Positions 43,300-56,699 of a stretch of DNA of 64,000 nucleotides are shown here, one piece after another. Both the position numbers and the translations under genes were made by a program. The notes beneath the pieces were generated by a model that did not search any database, had not been told where the DNA came from, and saw only the letters and a list, made by a program, of their open reading frames with translations. Position 1 is the stretch's first letter; each line of letters starts with the position of its first letter. This stretch comes from Norana najaformis (lineage: Eukaryota > Annelida > Clitellata > Crassiclitellata > Hormogastridae): NCBI GenBank assembly GCA_964023275.1, contig OZ029921.1, forward strand, positions 12,715,806 to 12,779,805, written 5' to 3'.

Positions 43300-46200
43300 A
43301 TGCATGTGGGTACTGGTACCTATTATATATGCATGCATACGTGTTTGTAAATAATTCGTTTGAATTTCTTTATCCGAAAGATGATTTGCATTCCTAGCAA
43401 GTTTTCAGATAGGCATATTTGTTCAAATGAGCTTAATTTCCTGTGTTATTTTGCATTCCACTGCATTATATTTTGGTGTTGTTTGGGTTTGTTGTTTTAC
43501 TTTGATTGAACAGAATTGCATTATGTTCTGTGTGGTCCGTGCTCTTCAATTTCGTTACATTTCTACGAATATGCACTGTTTGCTTGAGTCTATTGGCTAA
43601 AAAGGGTTCTTTTGTGTCCAAATATTATTTCTTCCTGAATAGCTGAAACACACTTTAAACAATTGCCCTTCCAAAAATAAAATATTTTAAAATAAAGCAG
43701 ATCTGTTATTAATTGAAACATTTTAACAGCAGGTGTGAAATTTTATCGTTAGATAAACAGTACTTAGAAATTGGGATTGATTTTGAGTTTTATTATGTAG
43801 TTCAAGGATTAAAAGAGTTTTATTTATAAGGTTTATTATTTTATATACTTTGTTTATTCAATGGTATATTTATTGCTGTTATTTATTCTGTGCAATAGTA
43901 CTTTGTACCCTGTTATGTTTTGCTCTTTTGGGGCAGTTCTGGGCAATCAGTTTGCTATTACATGTTCTTAATTAGTTGGGCTTCTTTGGCCAGGTAATGA
44001 GTATCAGTGTTTTGATTTGGCCAGAAGATGAGGTTGTCTAAATCTAAACAAGAAGTCTGATTTGCTAGGTTTAGTATTTTAGAGTTTGATTTTAATCTGT
44101 AAATGTAAGCACTCTATTTATTTATTTATTATGTTATACTTATATATATATATATGCTTTTTATACTTAAATTTTAGAAACATTATTTAACGTTTATTAA
44201 TATTATTTTAAATTGTTACTTTGTTAAAGTCTTTTTTGGACAGAAATGATAGAAATTTATGATAAAGGATTATGAGAGGTCTTAAACATTTCAAGTGAAA
44301 TGCACCAGCATTTAAATTTATTTATTAATTTATGTATATGTATGTCTTTCAGTTGTGTCCTTTTATCATGCATAATGTTTTATCTCTTGTTCAACATTCC
44401 AATTTTACTAGTTTTATATATCTTCTGAGAACCATGACAGTTCGGTTCGGTTGTTTCAGTAACAGCGAAATAAATTCTATGTTGGGCTGCTGTTCTCTTT
44501 AGTTGATCTGGAATTATGTACCCAGCGTTGCTGAGGGATGAACAGTCTTTTTATCTGTGATCAGCTTTAGTGTAACCGCAGGTAACATATCTGACAAATG
44601 TCATGCCAATTGTGCAGCACACTAGTCCAATTTCTTTCAGTCAGATCTAAATGCATTGATTATTTGAATTCAGTAATCTTTGATTGATCATGTTATGTAA
44701 TTTATGTAGCATATGACCAGACAGTTGTGTAGGTATCGTATATGGGCCTTATCAGGGGGCTGTAAAATGTGTGGCACTGTCTTGGCATCGGTTTTGCATC
44801 TCCAGTTCATTTATAATGCAGTAGTGCTCCTGAAGAGTGAAAGTGGTCATGTGAGTCGTTGAAGTGCACACATTGACGTAGCCATTGACTGACAAAAACT
44901 GCATGATTGCTAGTTCAAAAATGGTTGTGCTAAAGGTTAAGAATAGCTCCATAAGTATAATGCATGCAATAAGCAGTAATACAGCAAGATCCATTTTACG
45001 TGCAGTCGTCGGGAGGCAAAGTCACCTTTGTAAGCAAACCATGGGTTAAGAGGACCATGCTGAAATACAGTAGTGTATGATTTATACAAGCCCCAATGAA
45101 CACTTGGCTCACATTGAGAACTATGACTGCAACTCTGAAATTGTTGAAATGATGTCATCAGAGGACCTTCTAGAAAATTTTCACTTTTGATATTTTATAT
45201 GAACATTGACGTTTGTTGATTAATTTAGCAAGCATGAATCTGATGAACTGGTCATTCAGAATATGAGCAAATCATTACCAACTGTTCTTACATGTTCTGA
45301 GTTTAGTTTTGATCTTGTATGTTGTTTTGCTTGACTTTTTTGTGTCAGTTCCACACTTGTGTTAGTTATAGCTGTTACTTATGTGTTAGGAAGAGACCAG
45401 GTGCATCTGTGATGTTACTTGTTCGTTGTCTCAGTGTCTACTGGATGCTGTGAAGTGCATCCTTATGAGCAATAAACATAAATGTAATGTTGTTTTATGT
45501 GTTTCTGTCTAGTCTGTTTTGGTCTGCTAATATTAGTCTCCAAATGAACTGTGTAGATTGTTTTACTTGTATATAGAGATACATGTATACACCAATGTAC
45601 ATGTATGTACACTCAAATATTTCTATGTGTCTGTTTTGGGTATTGTTTTAAATAAGTTATGAAATAGCTTTTCAAAGCTTTGCTTGCATTTTTTTGTGCT
45701 GCAATCACACATTCCTTTATTTGCAATTGTTAGACATTCCTTATAAGTAGGTTTTGGTTATGGTATGTTTTATTTGTATTTATGTTCATAAAACTCCTGC
45801 TGAATTATATTCCCTTCTTAGTTCTTGGCATTATGAAGCATGACCGATAAAATTTGTAGAATGAATGATTTTGGAACATCATTGATTTCTGTGGCCCTTA
45901 TGTCACTCTGAGGTGAGCTGTAAGTTGAATAAAATTCAGTCCATTGAGGCATACTGTGGGTCCTTGTCTTAGTTATGACCCGTAGCAGCAGAGACATGGG
46001 ACCAGTTGCACTAATGTGGTCCAAATGGGATCTCAAGTCAAAAACCAGTTTGTGGTTTGATGAAGCTGTAGGATGCATTGTACTATGCTGTAACATAACA
46101 TTCTGGCTAGTTAAACTTGTATTAAACCATTTTCTGAGTCAGGGTCTTGCACTGGGATCAAATCCACAAATGAGCATGAAAACTGTTTGCCTCAATATGT

Positions 46201-47350
46201 TTAATGATTGCTTATTGGGAAAAAATCTGATAAAATCTCATGGCTTTTGTGCAGCAAACTTGAAAGGTGAATCGTTGTGTTTTGTTTGTACCATTCACAT
46301 TTACGAACTTCAGTATGTGACAATTGCATCGTACGATTTTTAAAATTTCGGAGCAGTAGACGTCAGTGTCATGAAAGGAAGGTTCAGGTTGGAGTTCAGC
46401 TGATGGGTTTCTATTGGTGATGGGATCAAGTTGGTGGCAACGCTTTTAATTGGATTCATGGATCATTAATCTGATCTAAAATCAGTTAAGCTGAGAGCTG
46501 AAAACATGATTGAGAGTCCTGGAATGACCAGCATGAGGTAGATTTGCTGATTTTACTATATCTGGATTATTTGACTGCTGTTAACCAATTTGCAGTGTTA
46601 CAACTGTGACATCATTTTGGAACACCTGTATAAACAAAGTCAAATGGCTATTCTATCTTCAGGATGATTCTCATTTCTAACAAATATTTCCAACTGATTG
46701 CTTAATTTATTTTTAAATTTTTAAATTTACTTGTGAATTATCAGTATGTGATACATTTATTAGTACCATGCAGTGTGTGATGCCTAAAGTATATGTTTTA
46801 CAGCACTAACAGTTTGCAGTGATAATTAAAGATGTGTCAGTTGCAGATGATTTAATAAGGTGGATGATTAGTGGAATGCTTGCCTTACAGTGACGAGGCT
46901 GTATTTTGGACTTCTCTAAACAAACCTTGTATTGGAACTTTGAGCAATGTTGAATGTGCAATTGCCAAATGTTTATTTGTCTTTTTGTTGTTGCTCTGCC
47001 TGCCATTTGATCGACTGGTATGACACTGCCTAAACAATTTTGCAATGTAATGTAGTATGTAATTCATATATAACCTGTTTGTTGAAACCTCTGGTATCGG
47101 ACAGTTGCTGTTTTTAAGTTAATTTGATACTCGGTGGCATTTTCCTCAGAGCAAATATCTTGCAGTCATTAAAAATAAGATTTTAATTTATCGGAGGAAA
47201 TAACCAGAAAAAAGACTTTTATCTGTTTTTCTGCAGTAATCAATTTAAGCTGTTCAGACGCCATATTGTTGTTGATGATCATAAGAGTTATATAGAAAAC
47301 AAAGATTATGGCAATAGTTTGTTATTTTTAAAAGTATAAAACTTCTGCCT
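43300..47350. other. AT-rich stretch downstream of Onecut, no gene recognised
   Basis: May include the Onecut 3' UTR in its first few hundred bases. The 45040-45140 block is a copy of the dispersed repeat at 34590. Several open frames of 60-120 codons (for example 45975-46343 and 44752-45158) have no recognisable domain. Confidence 0.35.
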
Positions 47351-47354
47351 GACT

Positions 47355-47500
47355 CTTGGATTTTTAACTGGAACCAAACCCTTCCTGCCTGTCAGTTTTG
47401 TCTTTGAGCGCCTGTGAATAAGCTGGTTCCGACGACTTAGCTTTTGTTGGGTGCTGTAGAAATCTCTAGTTTATGATTACGATATTTACCAGCTACGACA
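47355..47500 (+). mobile_element. LINE family C 3' tail
   Basis: AACCAAACCCTTCCTGCCTG...GAGCGCCTGTGAATAAGCTGGTTCC...GTGCTGTAGAAATCTCTAG...TTACGATAT, the same tail as at 12565 and 61445. Confidence 0.7.
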
Positions 47501-47509
47501 CACCACCAC

Positions 47510-50500
47510 ACTACTATGAATGAATCGTCATCTGGTCTAGATATTTTTATGCTGCCATCTCTGCTGCCGTCTGGGAAAACCACAAGTCAAAGCCCATGGT
47601 ATATGGAAAACCACAGAAGGCTTCAGTACACATAATGTGGGTGACCATAAGCAGTGCTATTTCATGTACTGAAGTTACAATGTAGGCAGCGTGAAATCAC
47701 CGGATGTATCGGACATGCAAGAGAATACAATTTATTTACTTTGCCAGATCAATCTGGCAAGCATGGTAGTGAAGGGTTTAATTGTTGTTTTAAATGCACT
47801 GTTGATCAATTAGCTGACTTAACAGTGTGAAGTACCTGGGATACATGTATTGACCTGATCTTTAGTTGTATGTACATTGGTGTAGGGCAGTGGTTTTCAG
47901 TGTATGGGTTGTGATCCTAATGACTGGCTCTCAATTGCAAATTACTTTGTCATTGAGATTTGATAGCCATTACCTGTGTTGCATGAAAATAAAACACCTT
48001 AACGCAATAAAAAAATTGCAAGCATGCACAGCATCTTTGTAAAGTGGTAGTTTCAGACACTGCAACAACTCTTTCCAAGTCATCTCAGTAACACATGGTG
48101 TATATACAAAATCATTCAAAATGAATGAGAAAGAACTGTTTATGTTTTGTTTACTTTTTAAATTATGTTTGTAATGTTTTGTTTCCTTTTTAAATTATGG
48201 GAGTTTAGTGAATTTGTAGTCGGCTCTGATGTTAAGACGTGTTACTGTTAAGTTTTCATCAGTTTTGCTCATCTAACGTCAGACAAAACTCTATAAATCT
48301 GCCAGCTTTTCTCTGCTGTATGAAGTATTTGTGTTAAAAATGTTGAAATTGAGAAGTTTTTGCCTACCGTCATTTCAATGAAAGTAACATTTCCAGTCTG
48401 TTGCTGTCATTTGCTTAGTAGCTGGACTTAAAATCTCATATCAGTAGGTAGAAAGATCTGTAGTGACTTGAAATAATATGTAAATAATACATAAATATAT
48501 AATATGTAAATAATATATAAACAATACTATGAACTATGCACATCATCATCTACTTTTTCCTAAATGTTGAATTGACAGATTCCTGGATGATCTTTGTGGA
48601 AATTGAAAAAAGATGCAGCCATGGAGTCACTGAATTGACGTGCTTTGTTTAATTCAGTGACCCTTTTGTTTCATGAAGTTTAATGTAATCAGGTTGTTTG
48701 GGGAAGTTTTGTAGAGTTTGAAACTTGTGTAGTTACATACGTTTGGTTTATGTCTGTGTACGTGGCAGAAGATTTGATTGATTTAGAAACTATGCATATT
48801 CCTTATTTATTGTAACAGTGCAGGCTGCACTGAAATTCTGCTTGTGTTAATGTTAATCTGTAATCATATATGCTTGACCATTCCAGGCGAGTTCTGGGTT
48901 TTAACAGCTAATGTCTAAAGTTTTTGTTTTTCTGATGTGTGTACATGTGTGTTTAAGTTGATCCAGTAATGGTGAACGTGTTCAGTTTATATGTTCTTGG
49001 ACAGGATTCCTGTAAGCAACAATGTTATATCGTCATGTTTTGCTGTAACTGTTCTGATTTGTGGGAAGAATTTCATATGTTTAGGCTTGCCTATAGGATC
49101 TTTCTTGGACTTGTGGCTTTAAGATGTATATGGATTTTAATGTGACTACATAACATATGCTTTGGAAAATCAAAAGGCCCTGAAGCTCAGTGTTTTTTGA
49201 ATATCTTCAGCAAGTGATCTTTTTAAACATCGGTTGGGAGGTTAAACAGGTGTCCTTTTCTCAGATTGCTATAATTTTGTTTGTGCTTCAGATGAGGAAG
49301 CTTTCAAAGTCTGGAACCACACTTCTGAGGAGTTTCTAGATCTATAAACAAGTGTCCTGCCTTTAACCACTGATCAAGTGAATGTGTAACTTTCATTGGG
49401 TTTAACGTGAATTTGAGGCAGGAGTTGGATATTTCTAATTTCCTATTTTCATTTACTTTTCTATACAGTTGTAAAATAAACCACATGCCTGGCATCAGGT
49501 TGCAGCTCATTTGTGTTTGTGCAGGGACTTGTCTGTAAAACAAGGTGCAAAGAGGCCTTGGAAATATCCTGCTCTGGGTGAGTGGTCAGTGTGAAAGTGA
49601 TCTGGAATTTAGGACACTTCCAAATTTTAGCTATTAAAAATGCATTTAGGTAAAATGAAGATTCCCATGAATACTTGGTAGGTTAACTGTTCAGACTTTT
49701 GAATTCAACAAAAGGATTTTTTTCTGAATTCAGTTAGAGCAACAGCTATGCAAATACTATATGGAACTGTTTGAACTGTTCAGCCAAGTCCAGGTCTGGT
49801 ATGTACCTGAAAGCTGCAGGGCTTTGATTAGATACTCGGAATGAATGAACAATTATTATTCATCAATACAAGAGCAAGGTAACAGTGAAGCTGTAAATGA
49901 CCAAACATTTTTGCCATTCCTGCCATTGTGTTACTGGTTTCTCTTGCACAGTTTGTTTTCTAACCCTGTTGGAAATGTATTTTTGTTTATCTTTATGTAA
50001 GCTGTAGATACTGGAGGGGTGTTGGGTCTTGCTGTTTCCACAGCTAGTTTGGCTAGTTTTAGCGCAAAGCACATGTAGAAGTATCTCTAGCTAGATTGGA
50101 TGGAGGAAGAGGACCAGACACAAATGCTATTGTAGTTTAGTGGCTTGTTTTAGTAGACTACAGCGACATCAGAAACTGTGCACTTCTGCAGCTATGTTTA
50201 GTCAGCATGTAGATAAGTGGACTAAATGTATAAGCTCGTCTCTGCCTTGTATGCATGCCCTTGCAAATACCGGTACACAAGTCTATCCCATTATGACATT
50301 TACTGATGCCACCACTTACACGCTAGCACTTCAATGCGGGTAAAAGCCTAGCATTGCTGATAAATTGCATTAAGCCAAAAATATTACCACAGTGTTAAGT
50401 ATATATTACTACAAATGATTTGTTTTCAGTGTGTCACTGTATCCAGTTTGCTGCAGCTCACAAACTGGTAACAGACTTTATATTCTGCAGATTTGCAAAA

Positions 50501-51640
50501 GTCTGAACTGTTTAACATTAAGTTAATCCTTCAAAACACCAGTTATGTTTTGTCTGTATGTATGATGGTATATCAGCTTTTAGACAGTCTTTTAAAGACC
50601 TCTAAAAAGCGCTGTGAACATTGCTATGTAAGGGATCCAAACAGGTGCAACTTAACATAAGAAGAAAATGTAACTTGAGCCAAGTTAGCTGAGATGTAAT
50701 GCTCAGTTTGAAATAAATTTTGAGGAAAATATGGCATATCTTGTCAGTTCGTTTTAAAAAATTTATCTGAAAGCTATCTAACTCAGTATGGGCAAATTTT
50801 ATAGCTCAGTGTTTTCTTTTGTGTAATTAGAAAAACAAGCACATACAATGATAAGTTGCTTAGAATAAATTGTAATAGTTGAACTGGGTTCACATAAAAT
50901 CAACATGTTACAGTGATTATTTAAGAAGTTAAACATTTGTTAGTGAATTTTAAGTTGTGTATGCATTACTGAGTAAATGTCTCATCATAAACTAATGTGA
51001 TAAGCAAATTGAAGGCTAAATTTACCTGCTATTGTTTAGCCATGAAACTTGTATCAGGTAATTTCAGGAATGTTTTTAGTCTAGTCAGCTGAAATGTACC
51101 TACTAGTTTAAAGTGGTTTTATATTGCCAATCAATCTAGTCCCTTGTTTTACATTTGTGAATGTGCTTAGCATCACTGCAAGGGCACTACTTTACGATTA
51201 CGAACCAGTGTTATTTATAGCTGTATAGAAAAGGTATGGTAATATTTCAGAAAACAAGATTTTATTTCTTTTCTGGTGATCTTGGAGCACAACTTTTTAT
51301 AGCTAAGATTGGGCAATTTCAAAATACAGTGATTTGAAAACATTTTGGCTGTTTTATGTAAATTTACCCTGTATTTTTAAGTTTTCCTAAATTTTTGCAA
51401 TATAGTGCATTTATAATTGGACGCTTTGTGAATTTGGTAAAAAGTGACATTGTTCCTTATTCTTTTATCACATTTCCTCATAGGTTATTTCTGTGTCTAT
51501 AGGTTATTTCTGTGCTACTGGGTTTTCAGTTTCACACAGAAGCAACCATCAGTTAATGTCCTGAACTTTATTATGATGGTGCTATCTATGTTTTTAGGTC
51601 AGCTGCAAGCAAAGGGATGCCTTTGTGAGGTATATTTGTA
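47510..51640. other. AT-rich stretch, no gene or repeat family recognised
   Basis: About 4 kb without a motif I can name. At 48478-48532 there is a TAAATAATATATAA-type simple repeat. Composition and lack of LINE sequence differ from the flanks, so old intergenic DNA or a long untranslated region are both possible. Confidence 0.35.
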
Positions 51641-51649
51641 TGCCTGTAT

Positions 51650-52732
51650 ACATGCACCTTTATAGCACATTTCAAGAGCCTCACAAGGGCTCTGCAACAT
51701 GACTAACAGTTTTTAAAAGGTGGATCTTAAGATAAGCTGAGTATGTTTCTTGAGCCATGTGTGGTGGAATAGTTCAGATTTTCAGCAGAAGATTGTTCCA
51801 AAAGGATTGTTCCAATACACACGAAAGCACAGTGTGCCTGAGCTGTTGCAGGACAATCATACCCCTACTGGCCGCAGGATGCAGGTTTGTTGATTCAGTT
51901 GACTCGACACAGGTATAAGAAGCTCCATGATGTATTCTTAAGCAGAGTCGAGGGCCATCCTATGAGGAGAACCTTGAGTTTATTTCTCTAAACTGGGAAG
52001 TCAATGCAGTGTATCTTGCATATAGTTTGAAATATGCTAAAACTTGGCAAACTAGCCCTGATCTGGGTGGCACAAAAAGTTGACTACAGAATGAAGCCAA
52101 CAAATTCAAAACTTCAGCAGCTTTGCCTGGACTACATTACAATAGTCCAAGCGAGTCATGATGAAGGAATGAATGAGGGTCACAGCAGCATCATACAGTA
52201 AATTATGCCAAGCGACCCTTATCTGGCAGTTGATAAAGCAGGACCTGCAGAGTGAGTTGGCATGGTCCATGACTGATAGAGGTCCCAAATGACATGTGGC
52301 TCCCAGCTCAGGAATGCCACAGCTATAATCTATTTGCCCATCTTTGCCCGTGCCTGTCGAGTGCCCAGATGCTTTTAGATTCCTGTAGCAGCTAATACTT
52401 GCAATTTTTTAGTTTTAGCAGCACATTGTGATTCAACCTGATTATTGTATTCAACCATAGGCGATTCTGTTAACATTAAGGGATCTTCTTCTACAGTAGC
52501 CAATACCTCTGATACACAGGCAAGTGCATCCGAAGGTGACATTTCAAGTACAGATGAACATCATTGGCATACTGGTGAAGCCTGACTCCAAGAGCTCTGA
52601 TGACTTGCATCAGGTCACAGCGTATAAGATATACAAAGTGGCCCAGGGACCGATCCCTGTGGAACACCGTGTGGGACTAGTGCCTACCCAGATAGCCAAC
52701 ACTGAATTCCCAAAGCAGTCCATAAGTGGCAG
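51650..52732 (-). mobile_element. LINE family B (CR1/L2 group) copy
   Basis: On the - strand: GVPQGSVPGPL (motif B, 52672-52640, intact except P for L), then a decayed palm region, then HANSLCRSCF, AAVTLIHSFIMTRLDYCN (52270-52120), then the 3' end (reverse complement of CCTTTATAGCACATTTCAAGAGC at 51657). Its upstream end abuts the MULE remnant at about 52735. Confidence 0.8.
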
Positions 52733-52734
52733 GC

Positions 52735-53790
52735 TGGATGATAGCTACCGATGCCTGCTTGAAAGCTGTGATGCCATCCTTCTATTGATGTTTGTGTTCT
52801 TGGCTGTTCATCTTGGCTTCTATTGATTATATTCCGCATCTGCAAATTGAATATTAGCAGTCGACATGCATTGCACACTGGTCTTCCAATGTGATTGTCC
52901 TCACAGTAATCCAAAACAGGAGTAGCAGCAGTCAAAACTTGTGTTTGCAGTACTCCAAAGGCGTCAATGGAAGACTCCACAGGGACCAAGGCATGTGCGG
53001 CAATCATTCAAAGTTCTAAGGATAGTTGTGCAACAGTCTGGTACTGTAACTGTACACCGTAATGTTGAATTTGACAATACAGGTTTTGGCTTAAATGTAA
53101 GAGGGAAGACTTCACATATGTTGTTGGTAACAACCATTCCAAAGTCAGTCGTGACAGAAACTGGATTTAAACCACCTTTTAGATGCATGAGTTCAGTGAG
53201 TAGCTTCGTGTACGTGGCCGGCTGTTTGTTGGCCATCAGGCAGTAGAAACAGGGAACATTTCAGTCTGAAGTCGTTAGTGGTTGGACTGTGTACAGTTGC
53301 TCAAACAGGAGCAGTGCCATTTTGAAGGTCCCATCCACAAACCAGTTTGGGAAGGCAGGTTTGCTGCAGTTCCAATGATTAACATTGGGTTTGATCTGGC
53401 TCCACAATCCATGAAAAGAAAAGCGTTTCTATCGACTGTTGTCTTATATTGGTCCGGAATAATTAGACTATTAATGTCAACTGGAAGAGGATTTCCTGCC
53501 ATCTGTCTGCTTTCAAAGAGTCTTTTGAACGGTTGGCATTGTTGATAATCAGGCTGCAGGAGCAGGAATTATGTTTCCAGTGCTGTTGAGCAGGATTTGT
53601 TGATGAGATTCCGTCATAACCAATGACTGTTCTTTCATCTGCTGATAAACCTTACTTTTTTACAATCAGCTACTCTGGGCATGAGTAAGATTGGGCAAAT
53701 GACCAATAACCAAATGTCCATCAACTTTATCTTTGTCTTGCATTCTGCTCCATTTCAGTATTTCTCGTTTTTAAGGATACAACTCCATTT
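52735..53790 (-). pseudogene. MULE (Mutator-like) transposase remnant
   Basis: The - strand pieces follow the MULE order: VYQQMKEQS, ILLNSTG and LSTMPTVQKTL (53660-53520); IPDQYKTTVDRNAFLFMDCG and MLIIGTAANL, then PSKWHCSCLSNCTQ, equivalent to the WFxDGTFxxxPxxFxQLYTIH segment that bears a catalytic Asp, here lost (53470-53280); YTKLLTELMHLKGGLNPVSV with TTDFGMVV...NICEVFPLTF (53220-53110, the TDFExAxxNAxxxxFP box; the Glu is Gly here); VLDYCEDNHIGRPVCNACRL; and LPRTNNSVEGWH-like QPRTQTSIEGWHHSFQAGIG (52900-52760). Catalytic residues are missing and frames are broken, so it is inactive. Confidence 0.8.
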
Positions 53791-53964
53791 GCCAAGTTCT
53801 TCTGCTTAATGTAGACAGAGAAATTTGTTGTCATCTTTATCTGATTTTATTATTTTCCATTATATCCTGTTTTTACACAAGTCACTGTTATACCTTACCT
53901 ATATAAATGAAATATCAGATAAAATAAAAAGTTCAATCCAGATTATTATGAATTAGGTAGTAAC

Positions 53965-54655
53965 TTCTTTAGTGCTAGTATCTAATGCATGAGGAATCAA
54001 CTGATGGCACACCAAAACCAAGCCATAATCAGCTCATTATCCAGAGAATCAGTCCAAAGAAATAGCCTTTGCTGGATAAGCAATCGGAATAGATAAGTCG
54101 AAGTACAGTGTGAAATGACACATTGATTAAGCAGAACAAACATACAGGGAGAGAATCCAAAGTTATGTCCAGCAACCAAAATACTCGTTCTCCAAGAACA
54201 GTTCTAGTTTTAGGTATGACCAGAGAAAGGCAGTCAGATGACCTAGTTGAAAAGTGAACAGACTGATACAGTGGACATAGACTTTTGTAACAAGAATTTA
54301 ATATGTGAAAACAAACTCTGGTTAGCAAGTCAATACTAGGGCAGTGTTACTGTTCAGCTCAGTATTTTACTGTAACTTATAAATGGCTAAACATGTGTGT
54401 GGGACATAACCAAGGGATTTTATTGCTTAAATATTTTTTTATTTTTGCCATATTTTACCATTCAGACTGCTAAAATATCAAGATTTTTTACCACAGAAAT
54501 ATTTTACCAATAAATCTACATCACCAGGAAAGACAACTCCCAAGTTACGAGCAGAATCAGCTAGCCAACTTAATAAATGAGTTGCCCAGTTTTAAAGGTT
54601 TAAACTATTCAAGCTGTTCAGCTGCTGTGGAGTTAAGATACTGATGACACAAAAA
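53965..54655 (-). mobile_element. LINE family A copy, 3' part
   Basis: The tail is at 53968-54020 (reverse complement of AGTGCTAGTATCTAATGCAT...CAACTGATGGCACACCAAAACC), then coding remnants STRSSDCLSLVIPKTRTVLG at about 54260-54190. After an A/T-rich interruption (54350-54520), sequence parallel to 10750-10840 of the best-preserved copy follows. Confidence 0.75.
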
Positions 54656-54659
54656 TATG

Positions 54660-55660
54660 GAGAAACATAAAAATTGAATGGGATTAACAGATTTTGCAGC
54701 AGGTTATGAATAATTCAGAAGAATGGTCAAGGAATTGGCTGTAAAAATTTAACACTACTCACCAACATCTGCTTTCCTCACAGCCGGCACCAGCACTTGC
54801 CCTAAAGTGACTTTGCACACCTCCGCTGCCAGACACTTCAGCAAAGAAGAACTTCAGCCCAAAGTGGCTCTGCATTGCCTTATATTCTGTGTGTCTTCAG
54901 GCTTGGCATTGCCTTCATCACTGGTAGTTAATGTCGTGATGTTCGTTTCTGGCCTACTTGAAATTCAAGTACAGAACCCGAGTTTATATAAACACATGAA
55001 TTATTTACAAAAAAATTATATACAGTTCATATTTACATTGACTCTTCCTTCAACATAATTATTTATATAACATTCATAAAGTTCGATAATGCAATTCTCA
55101 CGATGCATAAGTCACAAGCACAGTCCATCATTCGCAGCAGAGAGACGCGATTTCCAGTGTGATTTCAGCTCCGTTTCTCCTTACCAGTAGAATGACCATC
55201 AAAAGAACTTGACTTGGTCCACAGTTCCACTCCAAACAAGCCAACCAGCCAACCGGGCTAAATATATACAAGAAACTTCTAAACAATACGCTGAAATAAG
55301 CAGCTACCTCTCACTATGATGTTGATCACAGTCAGCCTTTCATTGTAACGTTTATATTTACAAGATTATGTACGTGAAGTGTGTGTGATGAGAACATTAA
55401 TTATTTTTACACAATGGGAATTGCCACAGTAGAAAAATTGTTCATTTTGGCTGGCTGTGATGGTAAGTACAGACATTCTTATCCAACATGGATGCAGTGT
55501 TGGCCCAGTCCAACTGTATGTAAAATTCCTGTTTGACGGATGACAATTATTAAATTGCCTAATTTCTTACATAAAATTTACATAAAATTTTTCAAACTCT
55601 GAGGCCTCTTTTCTTTGCAAAGCCTAGGCCAAATGGCTATGCAGTAGTAGATAGTTACTA
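54660..55660. other. No gene recognised
   Basis: A short open frame at 54807-55058 has no known family. No repeat structure was noticed. Confidence 0.35.
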
Positions 55661-55667
55661 TAATATA

Positions 55668-56072
55668 CACTGTGTCCGGAAAAATTCCAAGGCTTTACGG
55701 TAAATATGAAAATAATTAGTAAACATTAATCGATTTTTAAAATTCCAAAAACAGTTTAATCCTGAAATATTATTGAACTATAATTTATGTTCAAAATGTC
55801 CGCCATTGGCTTCAACGCAAGCTTCGAGACGTACACGCCACTGACTAACAGCAGCATCGAACGCCATTTTTCTAGCAACTTTCTTTACAAAATATAAAAT
55901 TCAAATACGTCACTGTGACATAATTTTAAACGGGGGCCGTTAATAAATTACAAAGAATTTTGTTGGTAATTATGTACGGATCAAAAAGGTTTTTAAATTT
56001 TTAAATTGATTATTATCTACTATAGTTTTTTCATTCATATTTTAGAGCCTTGGAATTTTTCCGGATACAGTG
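55668..56072. mobile_element. 405-bp mariner-type MITE with about 28-bp inverted repeats
   Basis: The left end CACTGTGTCCGGAAAAATTC... and the reverse complement of the right end CACTGTATCCGGAAAAATTC... agree over at least 27 bases with one mismatch, and both are flanked by TA. The interior, read on the - strand near 55850-55795, gives RLRVRLEACVEANGGHFEHK, a segment typical of the C-terminus of mariner/Tc1-like transposases, so this is a deletion derivative of an autonomous element. Confidence 0.9.
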
Positions 56073-56276
56073 TATATATAACAATATATGTAAATTACTC
56101 CATTACATTTCATTTATCGTGTTGTGCACAGATGCAGTCAGGGCTAACTGGCTGACTCGCACTGCAACAAACGCAGAAATTGATAACGTCACCAAAGAAT
56201 GGCTATGAACAGCAAGTAAATGTGGGGGTGGGCACCAAAGCCGAGTTCCAACCAAACACCATGACTCGGAACAGTT

Positions 56277-56695
56277 CAGCAGCATATGTGAAGCAGAATA
56301 ATAGGGATTTACCATTCTCGTACATAACTTTTGCACTATAATTGTAAAAATGTTTCATTACAATGTTTTCGTTACTGTCGTGAATATTCATTTCTTGCTT
56401 AATTTTTTTGGCTTGGTAGTAACACTAATTTTTTATTAAATTGTTTTTGACATGTTCATGACTCTTATTAATTTTTTCTGTAATTGTTTCTTAATTAATT
56501 CAGCAACATATGTGAAGTAGACTAATAGGGATTTACAACTCCTACATTCAAAAATTTTGCAATATAAATGTTAAAATATTTCATTACAGTGTTATAGTTA
56601 CAGCTATGAATATTCATTTTGTGCTTACTTTTTTGGGCTTGGTAGTAAATGATTAATTTTTATTTAATTGTTTTTGACATGTTCATGACTCCTAT
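56277..56695 (+). repeat. About 224-bp tandem duplication
   Basis: CAGCAGCATATGTGAAGCAG...TAATAGGGATTTAC at 56277 recurs as CAGCAACATATGTGAAGTAG...TAATAGGGATTTAC at 56501. Similarity continues through GAATATTCATTT...GGCTTGGTAGTAA to TGTTTTTGACATGTTCATGA in both copies. Moderately diverged, so not recent. Confidence 0.85.
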
Positions 56696-56699
56696 TGGG

